DNA of 64,000 nt from assembly GCF_014838825.1 (NCBI RefSeq), contig NZ_JACYMO010000007.1, positions 62,001 to 126,000 on the forward strand. Direction: 5' to 3'. A program made the translations under genes and the position numbers. Source of the stretch: Erwinia persicina (lineage in GTDB: Bacteria > Pseudomonadota > Gammaproteobacteria > Enterobacterales > Enterobacteriaceae). Below are positions 34,876-43,176 of this stretch, piece by piece. Position 1 is the first letter of the stretch. Every line of letters begins with the position of its first letter. A model generated the notes under the pieces. It was not told where the DNA came from. It ran no database searches and saw nothing but the letters and a program-made list of their open reading frames with translations.

Positions 34876-34905
34876 AATGTCCGCTCTTCGCTCTAAGCGG
34901 ACATT
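34876..34905. repeat. Perfect 10-bp stem/10-nt loop hairpin, copy 2
   Basis: AATGTCCGCT (34876-34885) and AGCGGACATT (34896-34905) flank CTTCGCTCTA. Relative to copy 1 the third base pair of each arm is changed on both sides, preserving pairing, which argues for selection on structure. The following bases (GCTTTGTGCC... at about 34921) resemble the sequence at about 32675. Confidence 0.8.
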
Positions 34906-35036
34906 CCGCAAGTGTATACCTGCTTTGTGCCAGGAACTGATGTTGCTGAAATTGCGATATGCTAATTTATGGGAAGCAGATTGGCTGCCTTTCATTAGGA
35001 TTAATTAATAATTTTATAAAAAACAAGGAGATGATG

Positions 35037-35420
35037 ATGTATATCAAAGCTGGAGCGTTGTTAATCGTAGCACTCATCCCATTGACATCGGTTGCAGCAA
35101 AAGGCGATTTTGATTTTTCGATCTCAGGGGAAAAGACGTCCTTCAACTCTGGATGTGTAGAGTCCATTGAATATGTTGAGGCAGATGAAGTGGACAATGA
35201 GAATATCATCATGAAATTCACTGATGAATGTGGGAAGAAATTATCGACCATGACCCGGCAGAACATCGGAAAGCAGATGACCATTGCCTATGACGATAAC
35301 AAACTTACCTCCGCTATTATTGCCTCGCGCCTGAGCACGAGTTTCAGAATCTCCGCAAAAGGAATACCCAGGGTGCTGTTGATGAAAATATTTAATGATT
35401 ATGGAACAGTTATTCAGTGA
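35037..35420 (+). CDS. Exported stand-alone SecD P1-head-like protein
   Basis: A 127-aa protein with a signal peptide (MYIKAGALLIVALIPLTSVAAKG). The mature part resembles the periplasmic P1-head region of SecD: MTRQNIGKQMTIAYDD parallels the TKDNIGKPM motif, and IIASRLSTSFRISAKGIP parallels IQSRLGNSFRITG of E. coli SecD. There is no membrane channel domain, so it is an isolated periplasmic domain. Three ATGs follow an AAGGAG directly; only the third (35037) has normal spacing. The role is unknown; a paralogous module competing with or assisting SecDF, or an independent ligand-binding use of the fold, are possible. Confidence 0.72.
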   Translation: MYIKAGALLIVALIPLTSVAAKGDFDFSISGEKTSFNSGCVESIEYVEADEVDNENIIMKFTDECGKKLSTMTRQNIGKQMTIAYDDNKLTSAIIASRLSTSFRISAKGIPRVLLMKIFNDYGTVIQ

Positions 35421-35551
35421 CTGGGACAGACACATCGTCTAAAAGGCACCAGGAAATTTAACGTCCACTCTGCGATCAACGCGGGTCAACACGCCTTGAT
35501 GATCGCTTGTCGCCAGTCGCGGCCCCCTCCCCGTGCATGTCAGCCTGATTT

Positions 35552-36139
35552 TCAGCCAGTCCGTCGCAATCCGCGAAGTAGCAGGTTCAGCGCGGTAATG
35601 CCCTGTGTCAGCTTCGTATTGCTCTCATCACCGTCAGCAATCCAGAATGCCGCTTCTGCCAGACTCCCGTAAATCAGAGAAGCCAATCCCTCTGGGTCGA
35701 CATCTTCCACCACACCTTGCTGAACCAGATCGTGAATCAGGCCCCGCATGGACGCCAGGCAATGACGCTGTGATTCAGGGGAAGCCCCCCCCAGCACCGC
35801 TTTGGCATCACGCAGCACAATACGCTGAAATTCAGGTTCCAGTGCCATCTCGAGGTAAGCCCTGCAGCGGTTGCAAAACCCCTCCCACGGATCGTCTGCA
35901 TCACTGGAAATCGCCTGCAGGCGTTGGTCCATCTCGTCATCGATCTGTTCCACAACGGCCGCCAGCAAGCCTTTTTTGTCACCAAAATGATGATAAAGCG
36001 CACCACGGGTCAGCCCGGCCTGCGCAGTCAGGTCATCCATTGAGGTATCAGCGTAGCCATATTCACGAAAAACCTTACGGGCAGTGGCTAACAATGTGGC
36101 TCTTGTCTCTTCCATTTCAGCGCGGGTCCGGCGAACCAT
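35552..36139 (-). CDS. TetR-family regulator
   Basis: A 195-aa TetR repressor. The DNA-binding domain reads ARKVFREYGYADTSMDDLTAQ and AGLTRGALYHHFGDKKGLLAAVV (about 17-65). The C-terminal domain (EFQRIVLRDAKAVLGGASPES) belongs to a class frequent near efflux genes. ATG 36139 has an AAGGAG ribosome site. It is divergent from an MFS gene carrying an internal TAG, and the shared 133-bp region holds two nested inverted repeats that are likely operators. A drug-efflux type repressor is inferred. Confidence 0.9.
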   Translation of the reverse strand: MVRRTRAEMEETRATLLATARKVFREYGYADTSMDDLTAQAGLTRGALYHHFGDKKGLLAAVVEQIDDEMDQRLQAISSDADDPWEGFCNRCRAYLEMALEPEFQRIVLRDAKAVLGGASPESQRHCLASMRGLIHDLVQQGVVEDVDPEGLASLIYGSLAEAAFWIADGDESNTKLTQGITALNLLLRGLRRTG

Positions 36140-36150
36140 ACTTTGCTCCT

Positions 36151-36223
36151 TACATACGACATGAATGATTATTTACAAACACTCCGTATGAATATACGAT
36201 TGGATTCATACGCGTTGTATGTA
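36151..36223. promoter_or_regulatory. Nested inverted repeats (TetR operators)
   Basis: An inner perfect inverted repeat GTATGAAT (36186-36193) / ATTCATAC (36204-36211) with a 10-nt spacer, and an outer near-perfect pair TACATACGAC (36151-36160) / GTTGTATGTA (36214-36223), lie between the TetR and MFS genes. All four arms share the element (C)ATAC/GTAT(G), suggesting one repressor binds several half-sites. Confidence 0.7.
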
Positions 36224-36272
36224 TTGTCGCTTTGTCACCGCGTTGTGGCAAGCAAATGCTACCGGAGAGATG

Positions 36273-37469
36273 ATGGCTAATCTGTATCGAGACCTTTTTA
36301 CTGCGCCTGGCGCGGCACATTTTGCTATGGCAGGTCTGCTCGCACGCATCCCGCTGCCGATGACAGGCATCGGAATTATTACTCTGTTTTCGCAACAGTA
36401 CGGAGGGTATGCGCTGGCGGGAGCCCTTGCCGCCACCTTTGTTCTGACCTACGCCCTGCTCTCGCCGCAGATTTCCCGCTATGTGGATCGTTATGGGCAG
36501 CACCGCGTTTTGCCTGCAGCTACGGCGATCAGTGTTGCTGGTTTTGTCATCCTCATCGCCTGTTCCTAGTGGCGTGCTGCCAGCTGGATCCCGTTTATCG
36601 GCGCATTACTGGCGGGGTTTATGCCCAGTATGTCGGCCATGGTACGGGCACGCTGGACGCTGCTATATCGGGGCCAGCCGCGTTTGCAGACAGCCTATTC
36701 GCTTGAAACGGTGCTGGATGAACTGACGTTTATTGTTGGCCCGCCCCTCTCGATTGGCCTTTCCCTCACGCTGTATCCCCAGTCAGGTCTGCTGCTCGCC
36801 GCACTTTTGCTGTTTTCAGGGGTGTTTGCCCTGGTGATACAGCGCGGAACGGAACCCCCGGTAATGAGCGTATCCTGCGGCAAAATGGCCACGGGTTCGG
36901 TCATCAGGATGACCAGCGTACAGCGGCTGGCGCTGCTGATGATGGCGATGGGCGTCATTGTCGGCACGGTAGATATCGTGAGTGTCGCCTGGGCTGTAGA
37001 ACGGGGGCACCCGGCTGCGGCCAGCCTGGTGTTATCCGCCTATGCCGTGGGTTCGTGTTTATCCGGATTGATCTATGGCTCGCTCAAACTGAAAACCCCA
37101 CTCCCCCGGCTGTTGTGGCTGGGCGGGCTGGCAACGGCCACGACCACTGTCCCACTGATACTGGTCACCCATCTTACCGCGCTGACAGCAGCCGTGCTGG
37201 TGGCAGGCCTCTTTTTCGCCCCGACCATGATCGTGGCCATGTCACTCATTGAACGCCAGGTTTCTGAAAGCCAGCTCACAGAGGGCATGACCTGGCTGCT
37301 GGCCGGGCTGAATGTAGGCGTTGCGCTGGGCGCGGCCCTCGCCGGTCAGGTTGTCGACAGCGGGGGATCTCGGGCGGGGTTCTGCGTCGCCTTAGGTGCC
37401 GGCGCCGTGGTGCTGCTCATGGCCTTTTTAAGCTATTTAACCCTGCACAAACAGGATGATCGCGCCTGA
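36273..37469 (+). pseudogene. MFS transporter gene interrupted by one in-frame TAG codon
   Basis: A 399-codon frame encodes a 12-TM major-facilitator protein (MANLYRDLFTAPGAAHFAMAG at the start; LVLSAYAVGSCLSGLIYG in the second half). The only defect seen is TAG at 36567-36569 (codon 99), between VILIACS and WRAASWIPFIGALLAGF; the frame is the same on both sides. Without suppression a 98-aa peptide with three TM segments results; internal ATG codons at 36621 or 36630 might start a shortened second product. GGAG precedes ATG 36273. The gene is divergent from a TetR regulator and is followed 24 bp later by a second MFS gene. A sequencing error cannot be excluded. Confidence 0.85.
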
Positions 37470-37493
37470 TTGCGTGCGCTTTTTAGGATCTGA

Positions 37494-38675
37494 ATGATGA
37501 ATACATGTTCTGCCATGCAATGCGTTCGCCCCCCCTGGACCGCGGTTTTCGCCGTTGGTCTGGCGACGTTCTCTGTGGTGACAACAGAAATGCTCCCGGT
37601 GGGTTTGCTGACCGCCATCGCCGGTACGCTCAACATGACCACAGGAAGCGCAGGTCTGATGATCTCCCTGCCCGCCTTGCTGGCCGCTTTATTTGCGCCA
37701 TTCGTCGTCATTGCATCGGGTGGAACAGATCGCCGGTGGATACTGTGTGGCCTGCTGGCGTTGCTGGTTGTGGCAAACCTTACCTCCGCGCTGGCACCTA
37801 ATCTGATGGTGATGCTCGCCGCCCGCATCCTGCTCGGCTTCTGCATGGGGGGGATATGGGCCATCGCGGGGGGGCTTGCTTCGCGTCTGGTTCCGGAAAA
37901 GGCTATTGGCCTGGCAACCGCCATCATCTTCGGTGGTGTTGCTGCTGCATCGGTATTGGGCGTTCCCCTGGGGGCGTTTATTGGCGATGTTATTGGCTGG
38001 CGCTGGGCATTTGGCATCATGACCCTTTTCAGCGCACTGGTGCTGGCACTCCACCTTGCGGTGATTCCGTCATTACCCGTTACAGGTTCGGCTAACCTTA
38101 GGCAGTTCATTGCTCTGCTTGGCAACCGCAAAATACAAGCGGGCGTGTTCCTGACCTTACTACTCGTAACAAGCCATTTCGTTGCCTTTACCTTTGTGCG
38201 CCCGCTCCTGATCTCAGTGTCAGAATTTGATACGCAGGGGATAGGTGCCATCCTGTTCGCCTACGGTATCGCTGGCGTTGCAGGTAACTTTCTGGCGGGT
38301 ATCACCGCAGCACGCTATACGATATTTACCCTGATAGTGATGGCGGCAGGGCTGGTGTTAACGCCGTTACTGTTTATTACTGCCGGGCAATCGGTCACGG
38401 GGGGAAGTGGTGTGGTCATCTTCTGGGGGCTGGCTTACGGTGGGCTTTCGGTCGGACTGATGACCTGGATGATGAAAGCCGCCGCCCGCGCCGTGGAGAT
38501 TGCCGCTGCGCTGTATGTCGGGGTATTCAATGCCGGGATTGCGCTGGGAGCCTGGATCGGAGGGCAGATCGTCGATAGATTGGCTCTGACAGATACACTC
38601 TGGCTGGCCTGTGGGCTGGCGGCGGCCGCGTTACTTCTGGCCGTGGCTGCTGGCCTGAATCGGGGAAATACGTAA
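37494..38675 (+). CDS. DHA1-family MFS efflux transporter
   Basis: A 393-aa protein with 12 predicted TM segments, of the DHA1 (NepI/YdhP-like) MFS group. Markers are the loop 2-3 signature (GTDRRW), GFCMGGIWAIAGGLASRLVP in TM4-5 and GVPLGAFIGDVIGWRW at TM5-6, the antiporter motif C region. The substrate is unknown; relatives export drugs, sugars or nucleosides. An AGGA element precedes ATG 37494. It lies 24 bp behind the TAG-interrupted MFS gene, likely in one TetR-regulated unit. A decayed relative of its last third is at 30899-31197, about 7.3 kb away in the same orientation. Confidence 0.88.
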   Translation: MMNTCSAMQCVRPPWTAVFAVGLATFSVVTTEMLPVGLLTAIAGTLNMTTGSAGLMISLPALLAALFAPFVVIASGGTDRRWILCGLLALLVVANLTSALAPNLMVMLAARILLGFCMGGIWAIAGGLASRLVPEKAIGLATAIIFGGVAAASVLGVPLGAFIGDVIGWRWAFGIMTLFSALVLALHLAVIPSLPVTGSANLRQFIALLGNRKIQAGVFLTLLLVTSHFVAFTFVRPLLISVSEFDTQGIGAILFAYGIAGVAGNFLAGITAARYTIFTLIVMAAGLVLTPLLFITAGQSVTGGSGVVIFWGLAYGGLSVGLMTWMMKAAARAVEIAAALYVGVFNAGIALGAWIGGQIVDRLALTDTLWLACGLAAAALLLAVAAGLNRGNT

Positions 38676-38862
38676 CCTCCCTGCCAGGGATCAAGGAGAC
38701 AGCGCCTGGCCCCGGGGCTTTCTTATAAAAGTGATGCAATCCGGTTAACTTTCAGCCGATTCTGATGATAACCAGGACAACCGGCAATGAAACTGTCACC
38801 AACCGGTACTATTCATCGTGTAAGCTGAACGCTCTGAATCCATCACCGATAAAGAGAGATCT

Positions 38863-39414
38863 ATGCCCTACCTCCTTCTGTTAATCACATCGTTAATGAT
38901 GGCCGGATCTGTTTTTGCGGCCTCCTCAACCGCCAGTGCCATGTCTTCGCTGACGTCGGCGATGAATCAGCGCATGCTGGATATGAAAGAGGTGGCCAGC
39001 TACAAAGCCACTCACCACCTGCCCGTTGAGGATCGGGGCAGGGAAGAAAAAGTTCTGTCGCTTGCTCAGAAACAGGCGGAGGCCGCCCAGCTGGATCCGG
39101 CCTCGGTGATGCCTTTTATTCAGGCGCAAATGGATGTCGCCAAAGCCATTCAGTATCGTTATTTCGCAGACTGGTTATCTCAGCCGGGCTCTGCCACCCC
39201 GTCCCGAAGCCTGGAGGAGGTCAGAACGTCGATCTCCGTTCAGGATAAACGCATACTGGAGGCGATTGCGCAGCGTCTGCTGGCCGGGGGGTTTAGCGGT
39301 GAAGATCGGGCCGAAATTGCCACGTTACTGCATGCCCCCCACCTGACCAATGCCGATAAAGCGCGGCTGACTGACGCACTTGTCTTGATTCGACGCAGCA
39401 GTAAAGCCGCCTGA
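38863..39414 (+). CDS. Secreted chorismate mutase (AroQ-gamma)
   Basis: A 183-aa monofunctional, exported all-helical chorismate mutase (the *AroQ or gamma subclass). The signal peptide MPYLLLLITSLMMAGSVFAAS ends at about residue 19. The catalytic helix reads NQRMLDMKEVASYKATHHLPVEDRGREEKVL (Arg, Lys, Arg and Glu of the active site), and QMDVAKAIQYRYFADW provides the distal site. The enzyme converts chorismate to prephenate outside the cytoplasm; in Erwinia and Salmonella such proteins are periplasmic, and in some pathogens they are linked to virulence. It stands alone with no other aromatic-pathway gene nearby. Confidence 0.92.
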   Translation: MPYLLLLITSLMMAGSVFAASSTASAMSSLTSAMNQRMLDMKEVASYKATHHLPVEDRGREEKVLSLAQKQAEAAQLDPASVMPFIQAQMDVAKAIQYRYFADWLSQPGSATPSRSLEEVRTSISVQDKRILEAIAQRLLAGGFSGEDRAEIATLLHAPHLTNADKARLTDALVLIRRSSKAA

Positions 39415-39472
39415 CAGAGAGCGGGCGTGGCCGGCAAGCGCGTCCCACGGGCCCGCGCTTGCCGTGACCTGC

Positions 39473-40000
39473 CTACACGGACATCCGATCCCAGGGGGTG
39501 GCCTTGTCGTCCAGATCAATCTCCAGCGTCTCAAGGAATCGCGCCGTCATCATATAATGTCCAATCAGCAGCGTCAGTTCAGCGAGCTGCGTGTCGTCAT
39601 AGTATTCCGCCACGGAACGGAACGTGCTGGCGGAAACTTTCACCTGGTTAACACACTCATCGACAAAACTGAGAATGGCACTGTTTCTCTGACCGTTCAC
39701 CACCCCGCGTTCAATATTATGAATCTCTTCCTCACTCCAGCCCGCTTTTAACGCTAACGGATAGTGCTGCATACGCTCGTAGGCGCTATGGCTCAGCGCG
39801 CCGACACGCATAATCACCATCTCGCGATCTTTGTCCTCTAGTTTCCCGGCAGGAAAAGACGCGCCGAGGGAAAGATATCCCCGGGCAGAGGACGTCGTTC
39901 TTAATAATCCCAGCGTCAGATTGGCCGGAAAGCGGGCGTACTGTTCCCGCTCAGCAGCGGTTAAACGTTCCATGCTGAATAAGGTAATACGTGACATCAT
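39473..40000 (-). CDS. Carboxymuconolactone decarboxylase family protein
   Basis: A 175-aa AhpD-like/CMD helical protein. The core reads LEDKDREMVIMRVGALSHSAYERMQHYPLALKAGWSEEEI. The CxxC of AhpD peroxidase-type members is absent (SHSAYERMQH), so a carboxymuconolactone decarboxylase-like, non-redox role fits better. ATG 40000 or 39997 follows GGGAGA. It lies 13 bp downstream of the cyclase gene in the same direction and forms a two-gene unit with it, divergent from an AraC regulator. A catabolic step on a lactone or aromatic-derived acid is inferred, with unknown substrate. Confidence 0.85.
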   Translation of the reverse strand: MMSRITLFSMERLTAAEREQYARFPANLTLGLLRTTSSARGYLSLGASFPAGKLEDKDREMVIMRVGALSHSAYERMQHYPLALKAGWSEEEIHNIERGVVNGQRNSAILSFVDECVNQVKVSASTFRSVAEYYDDTQLAELTLLIGHYMMTARFLETLEIDLDDKATPWDRMSV

Positions 40001-40013
40001 TTTCTCCCTGACA

Positions 40014-40784
40014 TTAGATAATAGCGATGGTCCGCGTCCAGCCTGCGGACGCTTTATACACCTTGACCGGTAAACTGATTACGGTGAAACCTCGCGCCGG
40101 CAGCCGATCGAGGTTAGCCAGTTTTTCAATCTGACAGTAAGGCCGGACGCTACCCGCAAAATGCCCCTCCCAGATCAGAGAAACATCCCGCGTCTGGCGA
40201 ACGGTTTCCGCCGTATGGCAGAAAGGCGCATCCCAGCTCCATGCGTCCGTGCCCACCACGCGAACCCCGCATCCGGTCAGAAACAACGTTGCTTCTCTTC
40301 CCATCCCACAGCCTGATGACAGGAAGTCAGGCTGGCCATAGCGCCCTCCTGCGGCGGTATTCACCAGCACGATATCCCCTGCGCTCAGGACGTGTCCGAT
40401 GTGGTTCAGCGCCATCCTGATATCCTGGGCGGTGACCACATAACCGCCAGGAAAGTGCCGGAAATCAAGCTTCACACCGGGACCGATGCACCACTCCAGC
40501 GGGATCTCATCAATGGTTTTAGACGCCGTGCCATCCTCCATATGCGAGTGATAATGGTAAGGGGCATCCATGTGCGTCCCGGCATGCGTACTCATGCGGA
40601 CAAACTCAACCGCCCACCCTTCGTGATGCGGCAGGTCGCCGGGCTGCACTCCCGTGAACGAGGCGGCCAGCTGAACCGCACCGGCCTGGTGATCCACATA
40701 GTCAATTTCCGGCAGAAACATCGGTGGGTCAGAATGAATTCCGCTCATCAGCGGCACAGAAAGATCAATCATTTTTCCAGACAC
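40014..40784 (-). CDS. Cyclase-family hydrolase (kynurenine formamidase-like)
   Basis: A 256-aa metal-dependent hydrolase of the cyclase family (PF04199), which includes kynurenine formamidase and isatin hydrolase. The metal-binding signature is STHAGTHMDAPYHY (about residue 65-78), the family H-x-G-T-H-x-D-x-P-x-H motif; a later HTAETVRQ and the strand GFTVISLPVKVYKASAGWTR close the fold. GTG 40784 is preceded by AGGAGA. It is the first gene of a unit with the CMD-like gene and is divergent from the AraC regulator. The substrate is an amide or lactone not identifiable here. Confidence 0.88.
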   Translation of the reverse strand: MSGKMIDLSVPLMSGIHSDPPMFLPEIDYVDHQAGAVQLAASFTGVQPGDLPHHEGWAVEFVRMSTHAGTHMDAPYHYHSHMEDGTASKTIDEIPLEWCIGPGVKLDFRHFPGGYVVTAQDIRMALNHIGHVLSAGDIVLVNTAAGGRYGQPDFLSSGCGMGREATLFLTGCGVRVVGTDAWSWDAPFCHTAETVRQTRDVSLIWEGHFAGSVRPYCQIEKLANLDRLPARGFTVISLPVKVYKASAGWTRTIAII

Positions 40785-40913
40785 AGGTTTCTCCTCGTGG
40801 ATAAATAAAACTTACCCGTACAGGATAACGCCGGGCATATTTTGATAAATGCCGTAAGCAGGACGGCCTGTTATGATTAGCGGCCATTTTATTCATCACA
40901 GCGGGAGACCAGC

Positions 40914-41687
40914 GTGGATACGGAGTCATTATTTTCCGGGATGCTACCGAAAACAATCTGGTTTCGCCGCAAATACTGGCCTGCGGGAACCTTATTTCCT
41001 GAAAGAAGCCTTCCGTGGGGAAAGGTGATGTATTCCGTTAGCGGGGTGGCCGAAATACAGGCTTCATCATCCGTCTATCTGTCCACCACGGAATATGCGC
41101 TGTGGCTGCCACCGCAGACAACACATCAGTCCGTGGCGAAAACAGATATACACTATATTATCGTGAATATTGCGCCGCCTTTATGTTTGTCATTACCTGA
41201 AAGGGCGACCGCACTTAAACTGAACCTGGTTACCCGCGCTATTCTTCACGACTTTTCTCTGCGGGAGATCGGGCATCCGGTTAGCCGGGCAGACCGTTCG
41301 CTGGTGAAAGTGTTTATTGAGCAGCTGGCCCTGTGCGAGGCCTTTACCTGCTATCTGCCCATGGGATCGGGAGAGGATGGGCTGGTGGCGCTGATGACCG
41401 CCGAAATGAATCAGGATGGCAGTCCGCTTTTGTCCCTGAAGCAGTGGTCACAGAGGCTGGGCCTGAGCGAACGGGCGCTCTCCCGGCGCTTTTCTCAGGC
41501 CACGGGTATTGCCTTCAACGAGTGGAAACTGAGAAAAAAAGTCATTCTAGCCCTCCGTCTGCTGCAGGAGGGCCGAAGTGTAAAATATGTCTCTGCACAG
41601 CTGGATTACAACTACCCCTCGGCCTTTATTGCCATGTTTCGCCACAGGATGGGCGTCACACCGGCAGACTTTATCAGGCCCTGGTGA
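40914..41687 (+). CDS. AraC-family transcriptional regulator
   Basis: A 257-aa regulator. Residues about 1-130 form an N-terminal cupin-like sensor (YWPAGTLFPERSLPWGKVMYSVSG); residues about 155-257 hold two helix-turn-helix motifs (SLKQWSQRLGLSERALSRRFSQATG and LDYNYPSAFIAMFRHRMGVTP). GTG 40914 follows GGGAGA. It is divergent (129 bp) from the cyclase-CMD pair and probably controls it. A repeated 'QTTHQSVAKTDIHYIIVNIAP' type strand marks the sensor barrel. The effector is unknown. Confidence 0.9.
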   Translation: MDTESLFSGMLPKTIWFRRKYWPAGTLFPERSLPWGKVMYSVSGVAEIQASSSVYLSTTEYALWLPPQTTHQSVAKTDIHYIIVNIAPPLCLSLPERATALKLNLVTRAILHDFSLREIGHPVSRADRSLVKVFIEQLALCEAFTCYLPMGSGEDGLVALMTAEMNQDGSPLLSLKQWSQRLGLSERALSRRFSQATGIAFNEWKLRKKVILALRLLQEGRSVKYVSAQLDYNYPSAFIAMFRHRMGVTPADFIRPW

Positions 41688-41707
41688 ACGCAGATGATAA
41701 CACCGGC

Positions 41708-42910
41708 TTACACCGGCTCAGGCCAGGCCACCGGGTTCAATCCGTTAAGCTCAGGCGGGGCGAAAAGATCGCCCTGAAAACTGCTGACGCCAGCCGCTTC
41801 CAGCCACATCCACTCTTCAGGTTTACTGACGCCAGAGGCGGTCACCGCGATCTCCAGCGCCTGGCAGCTGCGCAGCAGTCCCTGAATAATCGCCTGTTTC
41901 GGACCGCTGGCGTGAACATCACGCACCAGTTCAGCATCAATTTTAATTCTCTCAGGCTGCAGGCGGGCAAGCATCTGCAGGCCGCCCGCACCGGAGCCAA
42001 AATCATTGATAGCCAGACGCATTCCGGCCGAACGGAGCGCCCTGATGGCGACGGACAGCGCGGCCGTATCAGTGACCACTTCGTTCTCGGTGATCCCCAC
42101 CACGATTTGTTCCGGTATCAGCCCGTGCCGTTTCGCCGCACTGAGTAAAGTATCGGTGGCTCCGGGCTGGGTCACCAGCGCCAGTGACGAGACGTTCACG
42201 CACAGGCTTTGGCTGCCAAGTCCGAGCGATTTTGCCAAACGGAATGCCGTCTCCTTTGAGGCGATATCCGCCTGGCACATGGCTTCAGCCGTCATGCCTG
42301 AAAAATAGCGTTCTGCACCGTCGCCAGCCGGAGTCCGCAGCCGGGCTTCGACATCTGTCACTCGCTGCGAGAGCGGGTCGGCCACCGGCTGGAAAGCAAA
42401 CGTGTGGTCTTCCGCAGACTCAGCGGGAAGTCTTAACACTTCGCCTTCGCTGACAAACTTCCACGACCCTTCAGGTGGTAATTCGAAGTAGTTTTCCCTT
42501 TCATGCGAACAGACGAACGTCCGCAGAAAGTGCAAAGCACGGTCGTGATAATTGAGCTGATGAAGCGAGGTCCCGCGCTCGAGCACCGCCTGAAGCACGT
42601 CGCCACGAAAATTTTCCCGCAAATCGAAGAGTTCCATGCCCGTATTGCCAAAGCGTCTTGACGGCGCATAATCACGCATCAGCTCGACCACATTGTGATG
42701 GCGACCGTCCGTACAGATGCCCTCGAACAGGTGGATAACTGCCTGCTCTGGCCCTTCAAGAAGCTGGAAGAAATGTGTCCCGTTGAACAGTAAGATCCCG
42801 GTGATATCCAGTGACTGATTGACCTTATTAGCCTTGAAAACCATGGATTCAATGTCTTTATGGGGAAAATTTTCTGCAACGTGGCTACGGTAAACGAGGG
42901 TGAATAGCAT
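41708..42910 (-). CDS. bluF: Blue-light sensor BLUF-EAL protein
   Basis: A 400-aa BLUF (about 1-95) plus EAL-like (about 160-395) protein, closely matching E. coli BluF. The flavin site has Tyr7 (LVYRSH) and Gln49 (GTHFFQLLEGP). In E. coli blue light lets BluF displace the MerR-like BluR repressor, raising biofilm-related small proteins. The EAL region lacks catalysis: VEARLRTP replaces the EAL triad and AINDFGSGAGG replaces the DDFGTG loop, so c-di-GMP hydrolysis is not expected. The bluR partner, adjacent to bluF in E. coli, is absent from this window. The gene is convergent with the AraC regulator. Confidence 0.93.
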   Translation of the reverse strand: MLFTLVYRSHVAENFPHKDIESMVFKANKVNQSLDITGILLFNGTHFFQLLEGPEQAVIHLFEGICTDGRHHNVVELMRDYAPSRRFGNTGMELFDLRENFRGDVLQAVLERGTSLHQLNYHDRALHFLRTFVCSHERENYFELPPEGSWKFVSEGEVLRLPAESAEDHTFAFQPVADPLSQRVTDVEARLRTPAGDGAERYFSGMTAEAMCQADIASKETAFRLAKSLGLGSQSLCVNVSSLALVTQPGATDTLLSAAKRHGLIPEQIVVGITENEVVTDTAALSVAIRALRSAGMRLAINDFGSGAGGLQMLARLQPERIKIDAELVRDVHASGPKQAIIQGLLRSCQALEIAVTASGVSKPEEWMWLEAAGVSSFQGDLFAPPELNGLNPVAWPEPV

Positions 42911-43176
42911 GTACGCGGTTCCGTCTGAGGGTGCTGGTAACGTGTGATGTCAAAATCAGAGGTCATCATGAATACCATGACGAAAGTTATCAAGCTGCGA
43001 ACGTAAGAGGCAGTTGTGGCGCTGATTTTATTATCAGAGAGAATAGTCACGTATGGTAGGAAAGCAAGGTATATTGTTTTAAACGTTCCACTTATCTGCA
43101 CACAGCATCAGTATTTTTACTCACAACGCTGGCGCTAAGTTAACAGCCCTTTCGGGCGCAAACCAACAGGCATTCT

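Noticed and set aside
35605..36168. A 187-codon plus-strand frame opposite the TetR gene
   Set aside because: Shadow of the TetR coding sequence; no start signals and a composition unlike a folded protein.
37433..38251. A 272-codon minus-strand frame opposite the MFS gene
   Set aside because: It mirrors a 12-TM MFS gene with clear family motifs; its own translation has no domain features.
42947..43006. A 19-codon frame MSKSEVI... as a hicA remnant
   Set aside because: Only the first seven residues resemble a HicA start, and the frame ends too soon to test.
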